14,048 nt of DNA from contig URAZ01000063.1 of assembly GCA_900545925.1 (NCBI GenBank), positions 1 to 14,048 on the forward strand, given 5' to 3'. Both the position numbers and the translations under genes were made by a program. Numbering within the stretch: the stretch's first letter is position 1; the number at the start of each line of letters is the position of its first letter. This document shows positions 6,339-14,008 of the stretch, piece by piece. A model generated the notes under the pieces. The model saw only the letters and a list, made by a program, of their open reading frames with translations, was not told the origin of the DNA and ran no database searches. Origin of the DNA: an uncultured Eubacteriales bacterium. Its GTDB lineage: Bacteria; Bacillota; Clostridia; Oscillospirales; Oscillospiraceae.

Positions 6339-7686
6339 ACAGCGAATCCTCTTTCTCTAATTCTTCTATTCTAATGATGACCGCGCGGTCACCGGGGGCA
6401 GCGGCACGATCAAAGTTGACGCCGATCCCATAGACGCCAAGAATTCCTTGCTCGTCCTCAGCCACAGGGAGCAGGCCGCGCCTGTTCAACGGGATCTTAC
6501 GGTCGATCATAAGTTTTTTCAGCGTTTTCCGCCCCCCGGAGACGCGCATTTCGTCGTGCATCTGCCGCGGACGGAACAGGATCTGTGTAGTTGAATCTAT
6601 CGTATCACACTTTACAGCAAAAGTGGAGAGTGTATTTTGAATTTCTGAAAAATTTTCTTGCCATTCGCAGAAAACGCGGAGTCCAGACGGTTGAAGAACG
6701 GCAGATTCTCCGATTGAGAGAACGACTGGCTCAAACGAAGCAGGGGAGTCAGTGGTAAGAAGCAGCCGGTCATATTCTCGCCGTGCAGTGTATCCGCCCG
6801 GCAGCGATATGCAGGCAGATGGACACGCAGAAAACAGCAACCGGTCAACGGCGTCGATATGCCGCGCTGAAAGCTTCGGTGCGCGGATTTCACTAAGAAG
6901 CAGCTTGACGGCGCGTGTGCGAACGGCCTGCGGATACGCGGCAAGAATGCTGCACTGAACGCCATCCGCAAGCCTGGCTTGCTGCAACACTACCTCGGCC
7001 TGCGCAGAAAGCTGCGCTTCATCCGCTTCCAGAAGCCTGCACATGCGGAATGCCGTCTCGCAGAGAGATGGATTCTCCGCCTTGAGTAGCGGAATGACAG
7101 ACTGCCGCAGGCGGTTGCGCCGCGCGTCCGGCAGAAAATTGGTACTGTCGGTCACATGAGAAAGGCCATTTTGCTCGAGATATGCTTCAATCTCTGTGCG
7201 GGAGACGGCAAGCATGGGACGAATAAAAGATTCACGCTTCGGCGGAATGCCGCAGAGCCCGGCAAGGCCGGTTCCGCGTGTAAGATTCAGGAGCACAGTT
7301 TCCAGATTGTCGTCCTGCGTGTGTGCCGTTGCAATAAGGCCGGGAAGGGAAGCGAAGAACGCGTAGCGAAGCGCACGCGCCGCTTCCTCGACGGATTCAT
7401 GCCTCTTTGCCGCACGGGCGCGTACATCACCGTTTCCGATATGCAGCGCAACGTCCAGTTTGGCACAGAGCGCGCGGACAAACGCTTCGTCGCGGTCTGA
7501 TTCCGCGCCGCGCAGATGATGATTGAAGTGTACAGCTTCGACCGTAATGCCGAGCGCAGTTCGGAGGGACAGCAAAACATGCAGCATACAGACAGAATCC
7601 GCTCCGCCTGAGACGGCACAGATCACAGTATCGCCCGGCGCGGTCATGCGCTGTTCGCGCATCCACGAAAGAACCTTATCCTTCAT
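6331..7686 (-). CDS. tilS: tRNA(Ile)-lysidine synthase TilS
   Basis: A 451-residue enzyme that uses ATP and lysine to convert the wobble C34 of tRNA-Ile(CAU) to lysidine, so that it reads AUA. The N-terminal PP-loop SGGADS is at residues 26-31, and VHFNHHLRG (52-60) matches the conserved second motif. TAHTQDDNLETVLLNLTRGT follows as the usual HDDxxET-type site. The C-terminal TilS domain has FRPRQMHDEMRVSGGRKTLK KLMIDRKIP. I chose ATG at 7686 because MKDKVLSWMREQRM is the normal family start; the open frame extends 80 codons further upstream inside dnaB, with no resemblance to TilS. It overlaps the end of dnaB by 11 bp and the start of hpt by 8 bp. Confidence 0.95.
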   Translation of the reverse strand: MKDKVLSWMREQRMTAPGDTVICAVSGGADSVCMLHVLLSLRTALGITVEAVHFNHHLRGAESDRDEAFVRALCAKLDVALHIGNGDVRARAAKRHESVEEAARALRYAFFASLPGLIATAHTQDDNLETVLLNLTRGTGLAGLCGIPPKRESFIRPMLAVSRTEIEAYLEQNGLSHVTDSTNFLPDARRNRLRQSVIPLLKAENPSLCETAFRMCRLLEADEAQLSAQAEVVLQQARLADGVQCSILAAYPQAVRTRAVKLLLSEIRAPKLSARHIDAVDRLLFSACPSACISLPGGYTARREYDRLLLTTDSPASFEPVVLSIGESAVLQPSGLRVFCEWQENFSEIQNTLSTFAVKCDTIDSTTQILFRPRQMHDEMRVSGGRKTLKKLMIDRKIPLNRRGLLPVAEDEQGILGVYGIGVNFDRAAAPGDRAVIIRIEELEKEDSLYD

Positions 7687-9016
7687 GCTTCCATTCCAAA
7701 TCAGAGAACGTGAAGAACTGCGGCCGCCATTGCAGCTTGACTGTTCCTGTCTCGCCATGACGGTTTTTCGCAACGATACACTCGGCAATGTTCTTGTCCT
7801 GCGTGTTGGGGTTGTAATACTCGTCGCGGTAGAGGAACATGACCGAGTCTGCGTCCTGTTCGATAGCGCCGGATTCACGAAGGTCGGACAGCATCGGACG
7901 TTTATCGGTACGCGATTCGTTCGCACGGGACAGCTGGCTGAGGCAGATTACCGGGACATTCAGTTCCTTTGCCATGATCTTAAGTGCGCGGGAGATATCA
8001 CTGACGACCGTTACACGGTTATCGCCAGATTTTCCGGGCGCAGCAGCAGTCATCAACTGCAGATAGTCGATCAGTACCAGTCCCAAATTATCGAGCCGGC
8101 GGCATTTCGCGTTGATCTCTGCAACCGTAATCGCCGGATTGTCGTCCACGCGGATGTCTGTCTGGCTGAGTGCGGACGAAGCGATAGACAGCTTGCCCCA
8201 ATCCTCATCCTCCAGATGGCCGGTCGTAAGCTTCTGGTTTTCGACAAAGCTTTCTGTAGAAAGCAGACGCGTGACCAGCTGCTCCCGCGACATTTCGAGC
8301 GAGAAAAACGCGACGGTCTTTTCATAGGTCTTCGCCACATTCAGGCAGATGTTGAGTGCGATAGCCGTTTTGCCCATGCCGGGGCGGGCAGCAATCAAAA
8401 TCAGGTCGGTCTTGTTCAGACCATTGATCTTGCGGTCAAGATCATGAAGTCCTGTGGAAAGGCCTGGAATGTCGCTGCCGGAGGCTGCCAACTCTTCCAG
8501 CCGGTCGTAGACGTTGATCATGACCTTGCCGATATGCTGCAGGCTGTCGCCAGTGTTTCCGCGACGGAGCGAGTAGATCTTTTTTTCCGAGACTTCGAGC
8601 ATCTCCTGCGCCGTGCCGACGCCGTCGTAGACCATTTCCGTAATTTCTGACGACGCGGTCGCCAGTGCACGCAGCAGTGACTTGTCATGCACGATCGTGC
8701 AGTATTGTTTAACGTTGGCGGCGGTCGGCGTGATCTTCAAAAGCTGCGCGATATAATCATAGCTGCGCTGCTCGTCGTACACGCCGCGCTCTTTCATTTT
8801 ATTGAGTACGGTAACAGGGTCGATCTTTTCCGAGAAGTTGAACATCGTATAGATCGTCTCGTAGATCTCGCGGTTCTGCCGGAGATAGAAGTCGTCCGGC
8901 TGCAGCATGCCGACTACGTCAGGCACGCAGCGCTCGTCGATCAGCATGGAGCCGAGCACAGACTGCTCCGCTTCCAATGCCTGAGGAACCTGCCGCTGAA
9001 GCAGTTCTTCGTCCAT
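7676..9016 (-). CDS. dnaB: replicative DNA helicase DnaB
   Basis: A 446-residue hexameric helicase that unwinds DNA ahead of the replication fork. The N-terminal domain (about 1-105) opens with PQALEAEQSVLGSMLID. A linker follows (about 155-185, with IPGLSTGLHDLD at 183-194). The RecA-like domain has Walker A ARPGMGKTA (210-218), the SLEMSREQL segment (239-247), Walker B LVLIDYLQL (313-321), and DLRESGAIEQDAD (378-390) near the sensor region. It is uninterrupted: no intein lies in the usual Walker A or DLRESG sites. Start at 9016 has GGAAGGA about 11 bases upstream. It sits 40 bp after rplI, a common pairing in Firmicutes. Confidence 0.97.
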   Translation of the reverse strand: MDEELLQRQVPQALEAEQSVLGSMLIDERCVPDVVGMLQPDDFYLRQNREIYETIYTMFNFSEKIDPVTVLNKMKERGVYDEQRSYDYIAQLLKITPTAANVKQYCTIVHDKSLLRALATASSEITEMVYDGVGTAQEMLEVSEKKIYSLRRGNTGDSLQHIGKVMINVYDRLEELAASGSDIPGLSTGLHDLDRKINGLNKTDLILIAARPGMGKTAIALNICLNVAKTYEKTVAFFSLEMSREQLVTRLLSTESFVENQKLTTGHLEDEDWGKLSIASSALSQTDIRVDDNPAITVAEINAKCRRLDNLGLVLIDYLQLMTAAAPGKSGDNRVTVVSDISRALKIMAKELNVPVICLSQLSRANESRTDKRPMLSDLRESGAIEQDADSVMFLYRDEYYNPNTQDKNIAECIVAKNRHGETGTVKLQWRPQFFTFSDLEWKHEG

Positions 9017-9056
9017 AGATGTTCACATCCTTCCGGAAAATGATAGGCAGATTGTC

Positions 9057-9503
9057 TTAACCTTCTTTGACCTCAATCTTGAGTTCTGCGTTGATCTCGT
9101 AGCCAAGCTTGCACTTGACGGTATAAACACCAACAGCCTTGATCGGCTCATCCAGAACGATTTTCCGCTTGTCCAGCTGAATACCGGCTTGCTTCGCAAG
9201 CGCCTCGGAAACCTCCGTGTTCGTGACCGAACCGAACAGACGGCCTGCTCCACCGCCCTTGGCGGTGACGACAATGGTCATGTCCTTCATGCGGTTACGC
9301 AGATCAAGCGCTTCCGCGCGCTCCTTGGCCTGCCGCTCCTGCGTGGCCTTGTCGTTCATGCGCATGGTGTTGATGTTGTCTGCGGTCGCTTCCTGTGCAA
9401 GCTTGCGCGGCAGCAGGAAGTTGCGCGCGTAGCCGTCGGAGACGTCAATCATCTGACCACGCTTGCCTTGACCTCTTACATCCTGTGTTAAAATAACCTT
9501 CAT
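9057..9503 (-). CDS. rplI: 50S ribosomal protein L9
   Basis: A 148-residue protein of the large subunit, which binds 23S rRNA near the base of the L1 stalk. The N-terminal domain has MKVILTQDVRGQGKRGQMID followed by DVSDGYARNFLLPRKLA, the L9 signature. A long lysine- and glutamate-rich connecting helix spans about 38-75. The C-terminal domain has GGGAGRLFGSVTNTEVSEAL. The start at 9503 was chosen on the family's MKVIL opening and the AAAGGAG site ten bases upstream; the open frame extends 68 codons further, through the end of the SEDS gene, without similarity. It lies 38 bp after that gene; in many relatives a GdpP-type phosphodiesterase gene occupies that place. Confidence 0.96.
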   Translation of the reverse strand: MKVILTQDVRGQGKRGQMIDVSDGYARNFLLPRKLAQEATADNINTMRMNDKATQERQAKERAEALDLRNRMKDMTIVVTAKGGGAGRLFGSVTNTEVSEALAKQAGIQLDKRKIVLDEPIKAVGVYTVKCKLGYEINAELKIEVKEG

Positions 9504-9541
9504 GGTGATAACTCCTTTCAGAGAGAATTGTCTGGTGCCGC

Positions 9542-10696
9542 TTATGCGGACAACGGGGGACGGATATACCGTGCGCTGCTGTCCGGCGCGGGGCGCATGT
9601 TGATGCCGGATACAATGCCCATGGCGAAGAACATCGTGACGAGAGAACTGCCGCCATAGGAGAAAAACGGCAGAGTTAGACCGATGACCGGTACAAGGCC
9701 GATGCACACGCCAATGTTGATGAACACCTGTGCGGTCAGCATGCCTGCGATGCCGACGCAGATGAGCCGGTTCATATAGTTGCCGGATTTGATGCCGACA
9801 TAGATAATACGGATGATAATGGCCGTCAGCAGAATAAGAACCGCCATGCAGCCAAGCATACCCAGTTCCTCACCGATGGAGGAGAAGATCAGGTCGGTAT
9901 GCTGGGCAGGAATAGAGCCGCTCTGCACCATTGATCCATGATACAGCCCCTGCCCGGTCACGCCGCCGTTTTGCAGCGCACGCAGGCTGCGGTTCATCTG
10001 ATAGCGCTGGTCCTGTGCAGCTGCATCGATGCGAGGGTCAAACAGCACCCAGATGCGGCTGCGCCGGTCATAGCTGAGAAACTGCCACAAAAACGGTGAG
10101 GCTACAAGCAGGACGGCAAATGCGCCCAGAAACCACAGAAGGCTCACACCGCCGACAAACGCCATAATGACGAAAATAAACAGATACTGCAGCGCAACGC
10201 CTAGGTCTTCCGAAGCCACAACGATCAGGCCAAACATAAAGATTGTGATGACTGCCAGCCGCAGAACTGTGGAGATATGTGAGATCTTGTTCTGACGAAT
10301 GCTCATGGTCTTTGCAAGAATCATGATGAACGGAATTTTGCAGATCTCCGCGGGCTGAATGGAAAATGGCAGAAAGCTGAACGCCAGCCAGGAGCGGTTG
10401 CCGCTGCGGGTATCGCCGAAAGGGAACAGAAGCAGAATGAAGATTGCCGAGAAGATCAGCAGTAATTCGCGCCGCTCGGCAATGATATCGACGTCAATCA
10501 ACGTGAATACTATATATAAAATAATTCCGAGAACCAGCGCGAAAATCTGCGTGCGGACATACTGCGCACTGCCATTGACATTCGTCGCGCTGGAAATGAC
10601 CACAATGCCGTAGACACTGGCGGCGATACAAAGGCTCAGAAGAATCATATCTGCACGCCGGACAAAGCTGCCGATTGCTTTCCATATCCCGTGCAT
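9542..10696 (-). CDS. rodA: SEDS-family peptidoglycan glycosyltransferase, RodA-type
   Basis: A 384-residue polytopic membrane protein of the FtsW/RodA/SpoVE (SEDS) family, which polymerises lipid II into glycan strands together with a class B PBP. About ten membrane segments are visible. Conserved parts are GNRSWLAFSFLPFSIQPAEI (99-118), QMNRSLRALQNGGVTGQGLY HG (233-254), QHTDLIFSSIGEELG (265-279) with the likely catalytic Asp268, and the C-terminal signature FFSYGGSS (344-351). The HTDLIF context is closer to RodA than FtsW, but the subtype is inferred; no PBP2 or mreBCD gene is in the window. Start at 10696 has AGGAGG at good spacing. It heads the minus-strand cluster and has its own promoter. 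Confidence 0.88.
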   Translation of the reverse strand: MHGIWKAIGSFVRRADMILLSLCIAASVYGIVVISSATNVNGSAQYVRTQIFALVLGIILYIVFTLIDVDIIAERRELLLIFSAIFILLLFPFGDTRSGNRSWLAFSFLPFSIQPAEICKIPFIMILAKTMSIRQNKISHISTVLRLAVITIFMFGLIVVASEDLGVALQYLFIFVIMAFVGGVSLLWFLGAFAVLLVASPFLWQFLSYDRRSRIWVLFDPRIDAAAQDQRYQMNRSLRALQNGGVTGQGLYHGSMVQSGSIPAQHTDLIFSSIGEELGMLGCMAVLILLTAIIIRIIYVGIKSGNYMNRLICVGIAGMLTAQVFINIGVCIGLVPVIGLTLPFFSYGGSSLVTMFFAMGIVSGINMRPAPDSSARYIRPPLSA

Positions 10697-10759
10697 AAAG
10701 CCGCCTCCTTTAAATGCAAGAATAAAACTTAGAAAAAAGGAATCCTAATTCAATTTTAC

Positions 10760-10788
10760 ATTGTATCAAAAAAAGGCGAATAAGTAAA
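10760..10788 (-). promoter_or_regulatory. probable promoter of the rodA-rplI-dnaB-tilS-hpt-ftsH cluster
   Basis: On the minus strand, -35 TTTACT (10783-10788) and -10 TACAAT (10760-10765) are 17 bp apart, with a T-run in the spacer. The -35 match is only moderate. It is placed about 65 bp upstream of the rodA start and is the only clear promoter seen for the downstream cluster. Confidence 0.55.
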
Positions 10789-10814
10789 CCACGATTTTCA
10801 AATTGTCGTGGTTT
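10786..10814. promoter_or_regulatory. inverted repeat between the divergent rodA and tsaE promoters
   Basis: A perfect 9-bp inverted repeat, AAACCACGA (10786-10794) and TCGTGGTTT (10806-10814), with an 11-base spacer. Its left arm overlaps the -35 box of the rodA promoter, and it ends 15 bp before the -35 box of the tsaE promoter. It could be an operator for both directions, or a stem followed by T residues; neither is shown. Confidence 0.4.
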
Positions 10815-10829
10815 TGGTATGATTTTGAA

Positions 10830-10858
10830 TTGATTTTACTGAATTCCTATGCTATAAT
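10830..10858 (+). promoter_or_regulatory. promoter of tsaE-tsaB(-upp)
   Basis: -35 TTGATT (10830-10835) and a perfect -10 TATAAT (10853-10858) are separated by 17 bp, with TGC just before the -10 (an extended -10). It lies 40 bp upstream of the tsaE start codon. Confidence 0.75.
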
Positions 10859-10897
10859 GCCACAGATATAAAATGGGATAGGTAGGGGGCTTTGGTT

Positions 10898-11341
10898 ATG
10901 CAGATCACGACGCACAGTGCGGACGAAACGCAGGCGCTAGGAAAAAAGCTGGCAGAGTCTCTTCGACCGGGCGATGTGATCGCCTACTTCGGCGATCTTG
11001 GCGCCGGGAAGACCGCGTTCACGCGCGGCATCGCAGAGGGGCTGGGCGTCTCGGAGCAGGTAACAAGTCCGACCTATACGATTGTAAACGAATACCTGTC
11101 CGGTCGGCTTCCGCTGTTTCATTTTGATATGTACCGCCTCGGCTCCTCGGACGAGCTGTTCGATATCGGCTGGGAGGATTATCTCGCGCGCGGCGGCGTG
11201 TGCGCCGTCGAGTGGAGCGAAAATGTCGAAGACGCGCTGCAGGACGCGATCCGCATCACGATTGAAAAAGATTCCCTTGTGCCGGATACCCGCCACATTA
11301 CTATCGAAGGAGGAAGCCGCTTTGAACTTGCTGGCCTTTGA
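10898..11341 (+). CDS. tsaE: tRNA t6A biosynthesis ATPase TsaE
   Basis: A 147-residue P-loop protein (YjeE) that works with TsaB and TsaD to make threonylcarbamoyladenosine at A37 of ANN-decoding tRNAs. Walker A is GDLGAGKT (32-39), then TRGIAEGLG, SPTYTIVNEY (57-66), HFDMYRL (75-81) and VEWSEN (104-109), all typical. I chose ATG at 10898 over TTG at 10892, because the GGGGG site at 10885-10889 is eight bases before the ATG and only two before the TTG. It is first in the plus-strand set and overlaps tsaB by 20 bp. Confidence 0.93.
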   Translation: MQITTHSADETQALGKKLAESLRPGDVIAYFGDLGAGKTAFTRGIAEGLGVSEQVTSPTYTIVNEYLSGRLPLFHFDMYRLGSSDELFDIGWEDYLARGGVCAVEWSENVEDALQDAIRITIEKDSLVPDTRHITIEGGSRFELAGL

Positions 11342-12035
11342 GTCTTCGGCAAAAGCCGCCAGTGCTGCGTTGCTGTCGGACGGCTGTCTGCTTGCAGAAT
11401 ATACGCAGAATTCCGGCCAAACACACAGCAGGACACTGATGGAACTGGCAAAAAACATGATCACCGGCTGTGACCTGACTCCGCAGGATATCGACGCTGT
11501 CGCCGTTGCCGCCGGGCCCGGCAGCTTTACGGGTGTGCGTATCGGCATGGCTTGCGCCAAGGGCTTCGCGTGGGGGCATCAGCTTCCGCTTTACGGTGTT
11601 TCGACACTGGAGGCGATGGTGCGCGGCGCTGCCTGCGCCGACGGCTGCTACTGCGCCTGTATGGACGCGCGGAAGGGCCAGATCTACAACGCACTGTTTG
11701 ACTGGACTGCCGGAACGCTGCTTCGCCGCACAGAAGACCGCGCGATTGCAATTTCAGAGTTGTCGCAGGAACTGCAAACGATTTCCGGCCCTGTTTATCT
11801 CATTGGAGACGGTGCGAAGCTTGTTTTTGATACGCTGAAGGATGAAAACTTGCCGCTGCAGCTGCTTCCTGAGCATCTGCGCCAGCAAAGAGCCTCCGGC
11901 GTGGCATTGGCCGCAATGGAAAAGATTGCAGCGAATGAAACTGGGGATGCTGCCGCGCTGACACCCAATTATCTGCGTCAGGCGCAGGCAGAGCGCACGC
12001 GGCAGCATGACAAGGACTTTTATTTGAAAAAATAA
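11322..12035 (+). CDS. tsaB: tRNA t6A biosynthesis protein TsaB
   Basis: A 237-residue protein of the ASKHA fold, an inactive paralogue that supports TsaD in t6A formation. It opens with NLLAFESSAKAASAALL, and has THSRTLMELAKNM (34-46) and the hallmark GPGSFTGVRIG (65-75). The start is TTG at 11322: AAGGAGG lies about eight bases upstream and the normal family N-terminus begins here, while the frame upstream, inside tsaE, has no similarity. Length agrees with the family. The 20-bp overlap with tsaE indicates coupling. The often-linked rimI and tsaD genes do not follow; upp does. Confidence 0.92.
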   Translation: MNLLAFESSAKAASAALLSDGCLLAEYTQNSGQTHSRTLMELAKNMITGCDLTPQDIDAVAVAAGPGSFTGVRIGMACAKGFAWGHQLPLYGVSTLEAMVRGAACADGCYCACMDARKGQIYNALFDWTAGTLLRRTEDRAIAISELSQELQTISGPVYLIGDGAKLVFDTLKDENLPLQLLPEHLRQQRASGVALAAMEKIAANETGDAAALTPNYLRQAQAERTRQHDKDFYLKK

Positions 12036-12064
12036 TTGAATAGAAAAGACAAAGGAGCAACATT

Positions 12065-12712
12065 ATGAGCACAAAAGCATTTGGAGAGCATGTACATGTC
12101 ATGGATCATCCGCTCGTCGCACACAAGCTGACGATCATGCGCGATAAGAGCACCAGCGTCAAGGATTTCCGCGAGTTGGTCAGCGAGATCGGTATGCTCA
12201 TCACCTATGAGGCCACCCGCGACCTGCCGCTTACCACCAAGACGGTTGAAACGCCGATCTGCACAGCGGAGGAGCCGACGCTGGCTGGTAAGAAAATTGC
12301 AGTCGTGCCCATTCTGCGCGCCGGTCTTGGACTGGTTGACGGTGTTCTGCGCATGGTTCCGTCGGCTCGTGTCGGCCACATCGGCATGTTCCGCGACGAG
12401 GAAACGCTTGAGCCACACGTCTACTTCTGCAAAATGCCGAAGGATATCGCCGAGCGTGATATTATGATCGTCGATCCTATGCTTGCCACCGGCGGTTCTG
12501 CCGACGCGGCCATTGCTGAGATGAAGAAGCGCGGCTGCCACAACATCAAGCTTATGGTCCTCGTTGCTGCTCCCGAGGGCATCAAGCTGATCACGGACAA
12601 ACATCCCGATGTCGAACTCTACTGCGGCGCAGTCGATGAAAAGCTGAACGAGCATGGCTACATCGTCCCCGGCCTCGGCGACGCCGGCGACCGCATCTTC
12701 GGCACGAAATAA
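12065..12712 (+). CDS. upp: uracil phosphoribosyltransferase
   Basis: A 215-residue pyrimidine salvage enzyme that makes UMP from uracil and PRPP. It begins with a family-like HVMDHPLVAHKLTIMRDKST, has VPILRAGLGLVDGVLRMVPS (81-100), the PRPP loop VDPMLATGGSA (136-146), and ends with GYIVPGLGDAGDRIFGTK, the uracil-binding end typical of Upp. Length is near the usual 208. The ATG has AAAGGAG nine bases upstream. It lies 29 bp after tsaB with no promoter or terminator seen between, so is probably co-transcribed; a strong terminator follows. Confidence 0.97.
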   Translation: MSTKAFGEHVHVMDHPLVAHKLTIMRDKSTSVKDFRELVSEIGMLITYEATRDLPLTTKTVETPICTAEEPTLAGKKIAVVPILRAGLGLVDGVLRMVPSARVGHIGMFRDEETLEPHVYFCKMPKDIAERDIMIVDPMLATGGSADAAIAEMKKRGCHNIKLMVLVAAPEGIKLITDKHPDVELYCGAVDEKLNEHGYIVPGLGDAGDRIFGTK

Positions 12713-12726
12713 AACAAACCTCAAAA

Positions 12727-12759
12727 CGGAGAAAACCGACCTGGTTTTCTCCGCTTTTT
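12727..12759 (+). terminator. intrinsic terminator after upp
   Basis: A perfect 11-bp stem, CGGAGAAAACC (12727-12737) with GGTTTTCTCCG (12743-12753), closes a 5-base loop and is followed by C and five T residues. It lies 15 bp after the upp stop. Confidence 0.88.
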
Positions 12760-12770
12760 CTGTAAATCTA

Positions 12771-12798
12771 TTGCAAAATAGAAATTGTTGTGTACAAT
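12771..12798 (+). promoter_or_regulatory. promoter of the LRR protein gene
   Basis: -35 TTGCAA (12771-12776) and -10 TACAAT (12793-12798) are 16 bp apart, directly after the upp terminator and about 50 bp before the LRR gene start. It makes the LRR gene a separate unit. Confidence 0.6.
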
Positions 12799-12847
12799 AA
12801 AAAATGGGTAGTATATGATAAGGAAAAAGAAGAAAGAGGGAATTATT

Positions 12848-14008
12848 ATGAAAAAGCAGTTCGCTTTTCTCCGTAGATTTACCGCCCTCATGCTCGCCCT
12901 GTGCATGTTGACCGCATTGACGGCTGAAATTTTCGCGGCGGATATCGTCGCTTCCGGCTATTGCGGCGGAGAAGACGACGGAACGAATCTGAGCTGGACG
13001 CTGGATTCCAAAGGGACGCTTATAATCCGCGGCACAGGGAGGATGGAGGATTATGGTAGTGATCAATACGGCCCATGGCCGCGCGATAAGGTCAAAAACG
13101 TAACTATCGAAAGCGGCGTGACCAGTATTGGTGCATATGCATTTACATTCTGTGGGGAACTTTCATCCATCACAATTCCGATCAGCGTGACTAGCATTGG
13201 TGATGGATCATTCATTGAGTGTTTCAGTTTGACGAGTATCTCGATTCCAAGTAGCGTAACGAACATCGGGGCATGGGCATTCTATTTCTGTAGTCTAACA
13301 AGTGTCTCTATTCCAAATGGCGTGGCGAGCATTGGTGACTGGACGTTCGCTGGTTGTTTGATGACGAGTATCGTGATTCCAAACAGCGTGACAAGCATTG
13401 GAGAATGCGCGTTCTCTGACTGTAGCAGTCTGACGAGCATTACGATTCCAAAAAGTGTATCAAGCATTGGTGACTATACGTTCTCTTGCTGTAGCAGTCT
13501 GACAAGCATCACTATTCCAAGCAGTGTGATAAGTATTGGTACTTCTGCGTTCGGCTCGTGTAAAAGTCTGACGAGTGTCACGATTCCAAACAGCGTAACA
13601 AACATTGGTGATACTGCGTTCGCTGAGTGCAGCAGTCTGACGAGCATTACGATTCCAAAAAGTGTATCAAGCATTGGTGACTATACGTTCTCTGGCTGTA
13701 GCAGTCTGACAAGCATCACTATTCCAAGCAGCGTGACAAGTATTGGTGAGTCTGCATTCGAACGCTGCGGCAGCCTGACAAGCATCACGATTCCAAACAG
13801 CGTGACGAGCATTGGTAGATATGCATTCTCTTACTGCGGCAGCCTGACGAGCATCACGATTCCAAAAAGTGTGTCAAGCATAGGCGAGAATGCGTTCATT
13901 GAATGCAGTAGTTTAACGAGCATCACGATTCCAAACAGCATGACAAGCATTGGTGCTGGGACATTTAATCGCTGCGGCAATTTGACTAGCATCACAATTC
14001 GACGTTGA
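12848..14008 (+). CDS. secreted BspA-type leucine-rich repeat (LRR_5) protein
   Basis: A 386-residue exported protein. I chose ATG at 12848 (GAGGG about nine bases upstream) over the ATG at 12815 because MKKQFAFLRRFTALMLALCM begins a standard Sec signal peptide; cleavage is likely near A30/A31. Residues 32-82 form the short N-terminal domain common in these proteins (LSWTLDSKGTLIIRGTGRM, then a PWP segment). Residues 83-379 are 13 units of the pattern TSITIPxSVTSIGxxAFxxC, 23 residues long except units 3 and 4 (22), then a partial unit TSITIRR. There is no LPXTG, S-layer, choline-binding or dockerin region, so how it is held to the cell is unclear; it may be released or truncated. Such proteins often bind host or bacterial surfaces; no specific ligand is shown. 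Confidence 0.85.
   Translation: MKKQFAFLRRFTALMLALCMLTALTAEIFAADIVASGYCGGEDDGTNLSWTLDSKGTLIIRGTGRMEDYGSDQYGPWPRDKVKNVTIESGVTSIGAYAFTFCGELSSITIPISVTSIGDGSFIECFSLTSISIPSSVTNIGAWAFYFCSLTSVSIPNGVASIGDWTFAGCLMTSIVIPNSVTSIGECAFSDCSSLTSITIPKSVSSIGDYTFSCCSSLTSITIPSSVISIGTSAFGSCKSLTSVTIPNSVTNIGDTAFAECSSLTSITIPKSVSSIGDYTFSGCSSLTSITIPSSVTSIGESAFERCGSLTSITIPNSVTSIGRYAFSYCGSLTSITIPKSVSSIGENAFIECSSLTSITIPNSMTSIGAGTFNRCGNLTSITIRR
13094..14008 (+). repeat. tandem 69-bp LRR-coding repeats
   Basis: Thirteen units of 69 bp (two of 66 bp, units 3 and 4) plus 21 bp of a fourteenth, each coding for one LRR_5 repeat. The third to seventh codons (ITIP with the next residues) are the best conserved at DNA level. The strongest DNA identity is between unit groups three apart (see the 207-bp duplication). 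Confidence 0.88.
13424..13747 (+). repeat. 207-bp higher-order duplication in the LRR array
   Basis: The stretch 13424-13540 recurs at 13631-13747 with about three differences in 117 bp, an offset of exactly three 69-bp units. Other unit pairs differ much more, which points to a recent unequal crossover or slippage of a three-unit block. Confidence 0.8.

Noticed and set aside
7687..7926. 80-codon N-terminal extension of tilS
   Set aside because: It lies inside dnaB, has low-complexity Ser/Thr/Arg composition and precedes the normal TilS start at 7686.
7523..8650. 375-codon plus-strand open frame opposite tilS and dnaB
   Set aside because: Antisense shadow of DnaB, which has every conserved motif.
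9504..9707. 68-codon N-terminal extension of rplI
   Set aside because: It overlaps the 3' end of the SEDS gene; L9 normally begins MKVIL, with a good ribosome site just before 9503.
12020..13066. 348-codon minus-strand open frame opposite upp and the LRR gene start
   Set aside because: It crosses the upp terminator and both real genes; no promoter, ribosome site or similarity.
13063..13674. Minus-strand frames with repeated LVRLL and LFGIV words
   Set aside because: These are antisense translations of the LRR tandem repeats, not a separate repeat protein.
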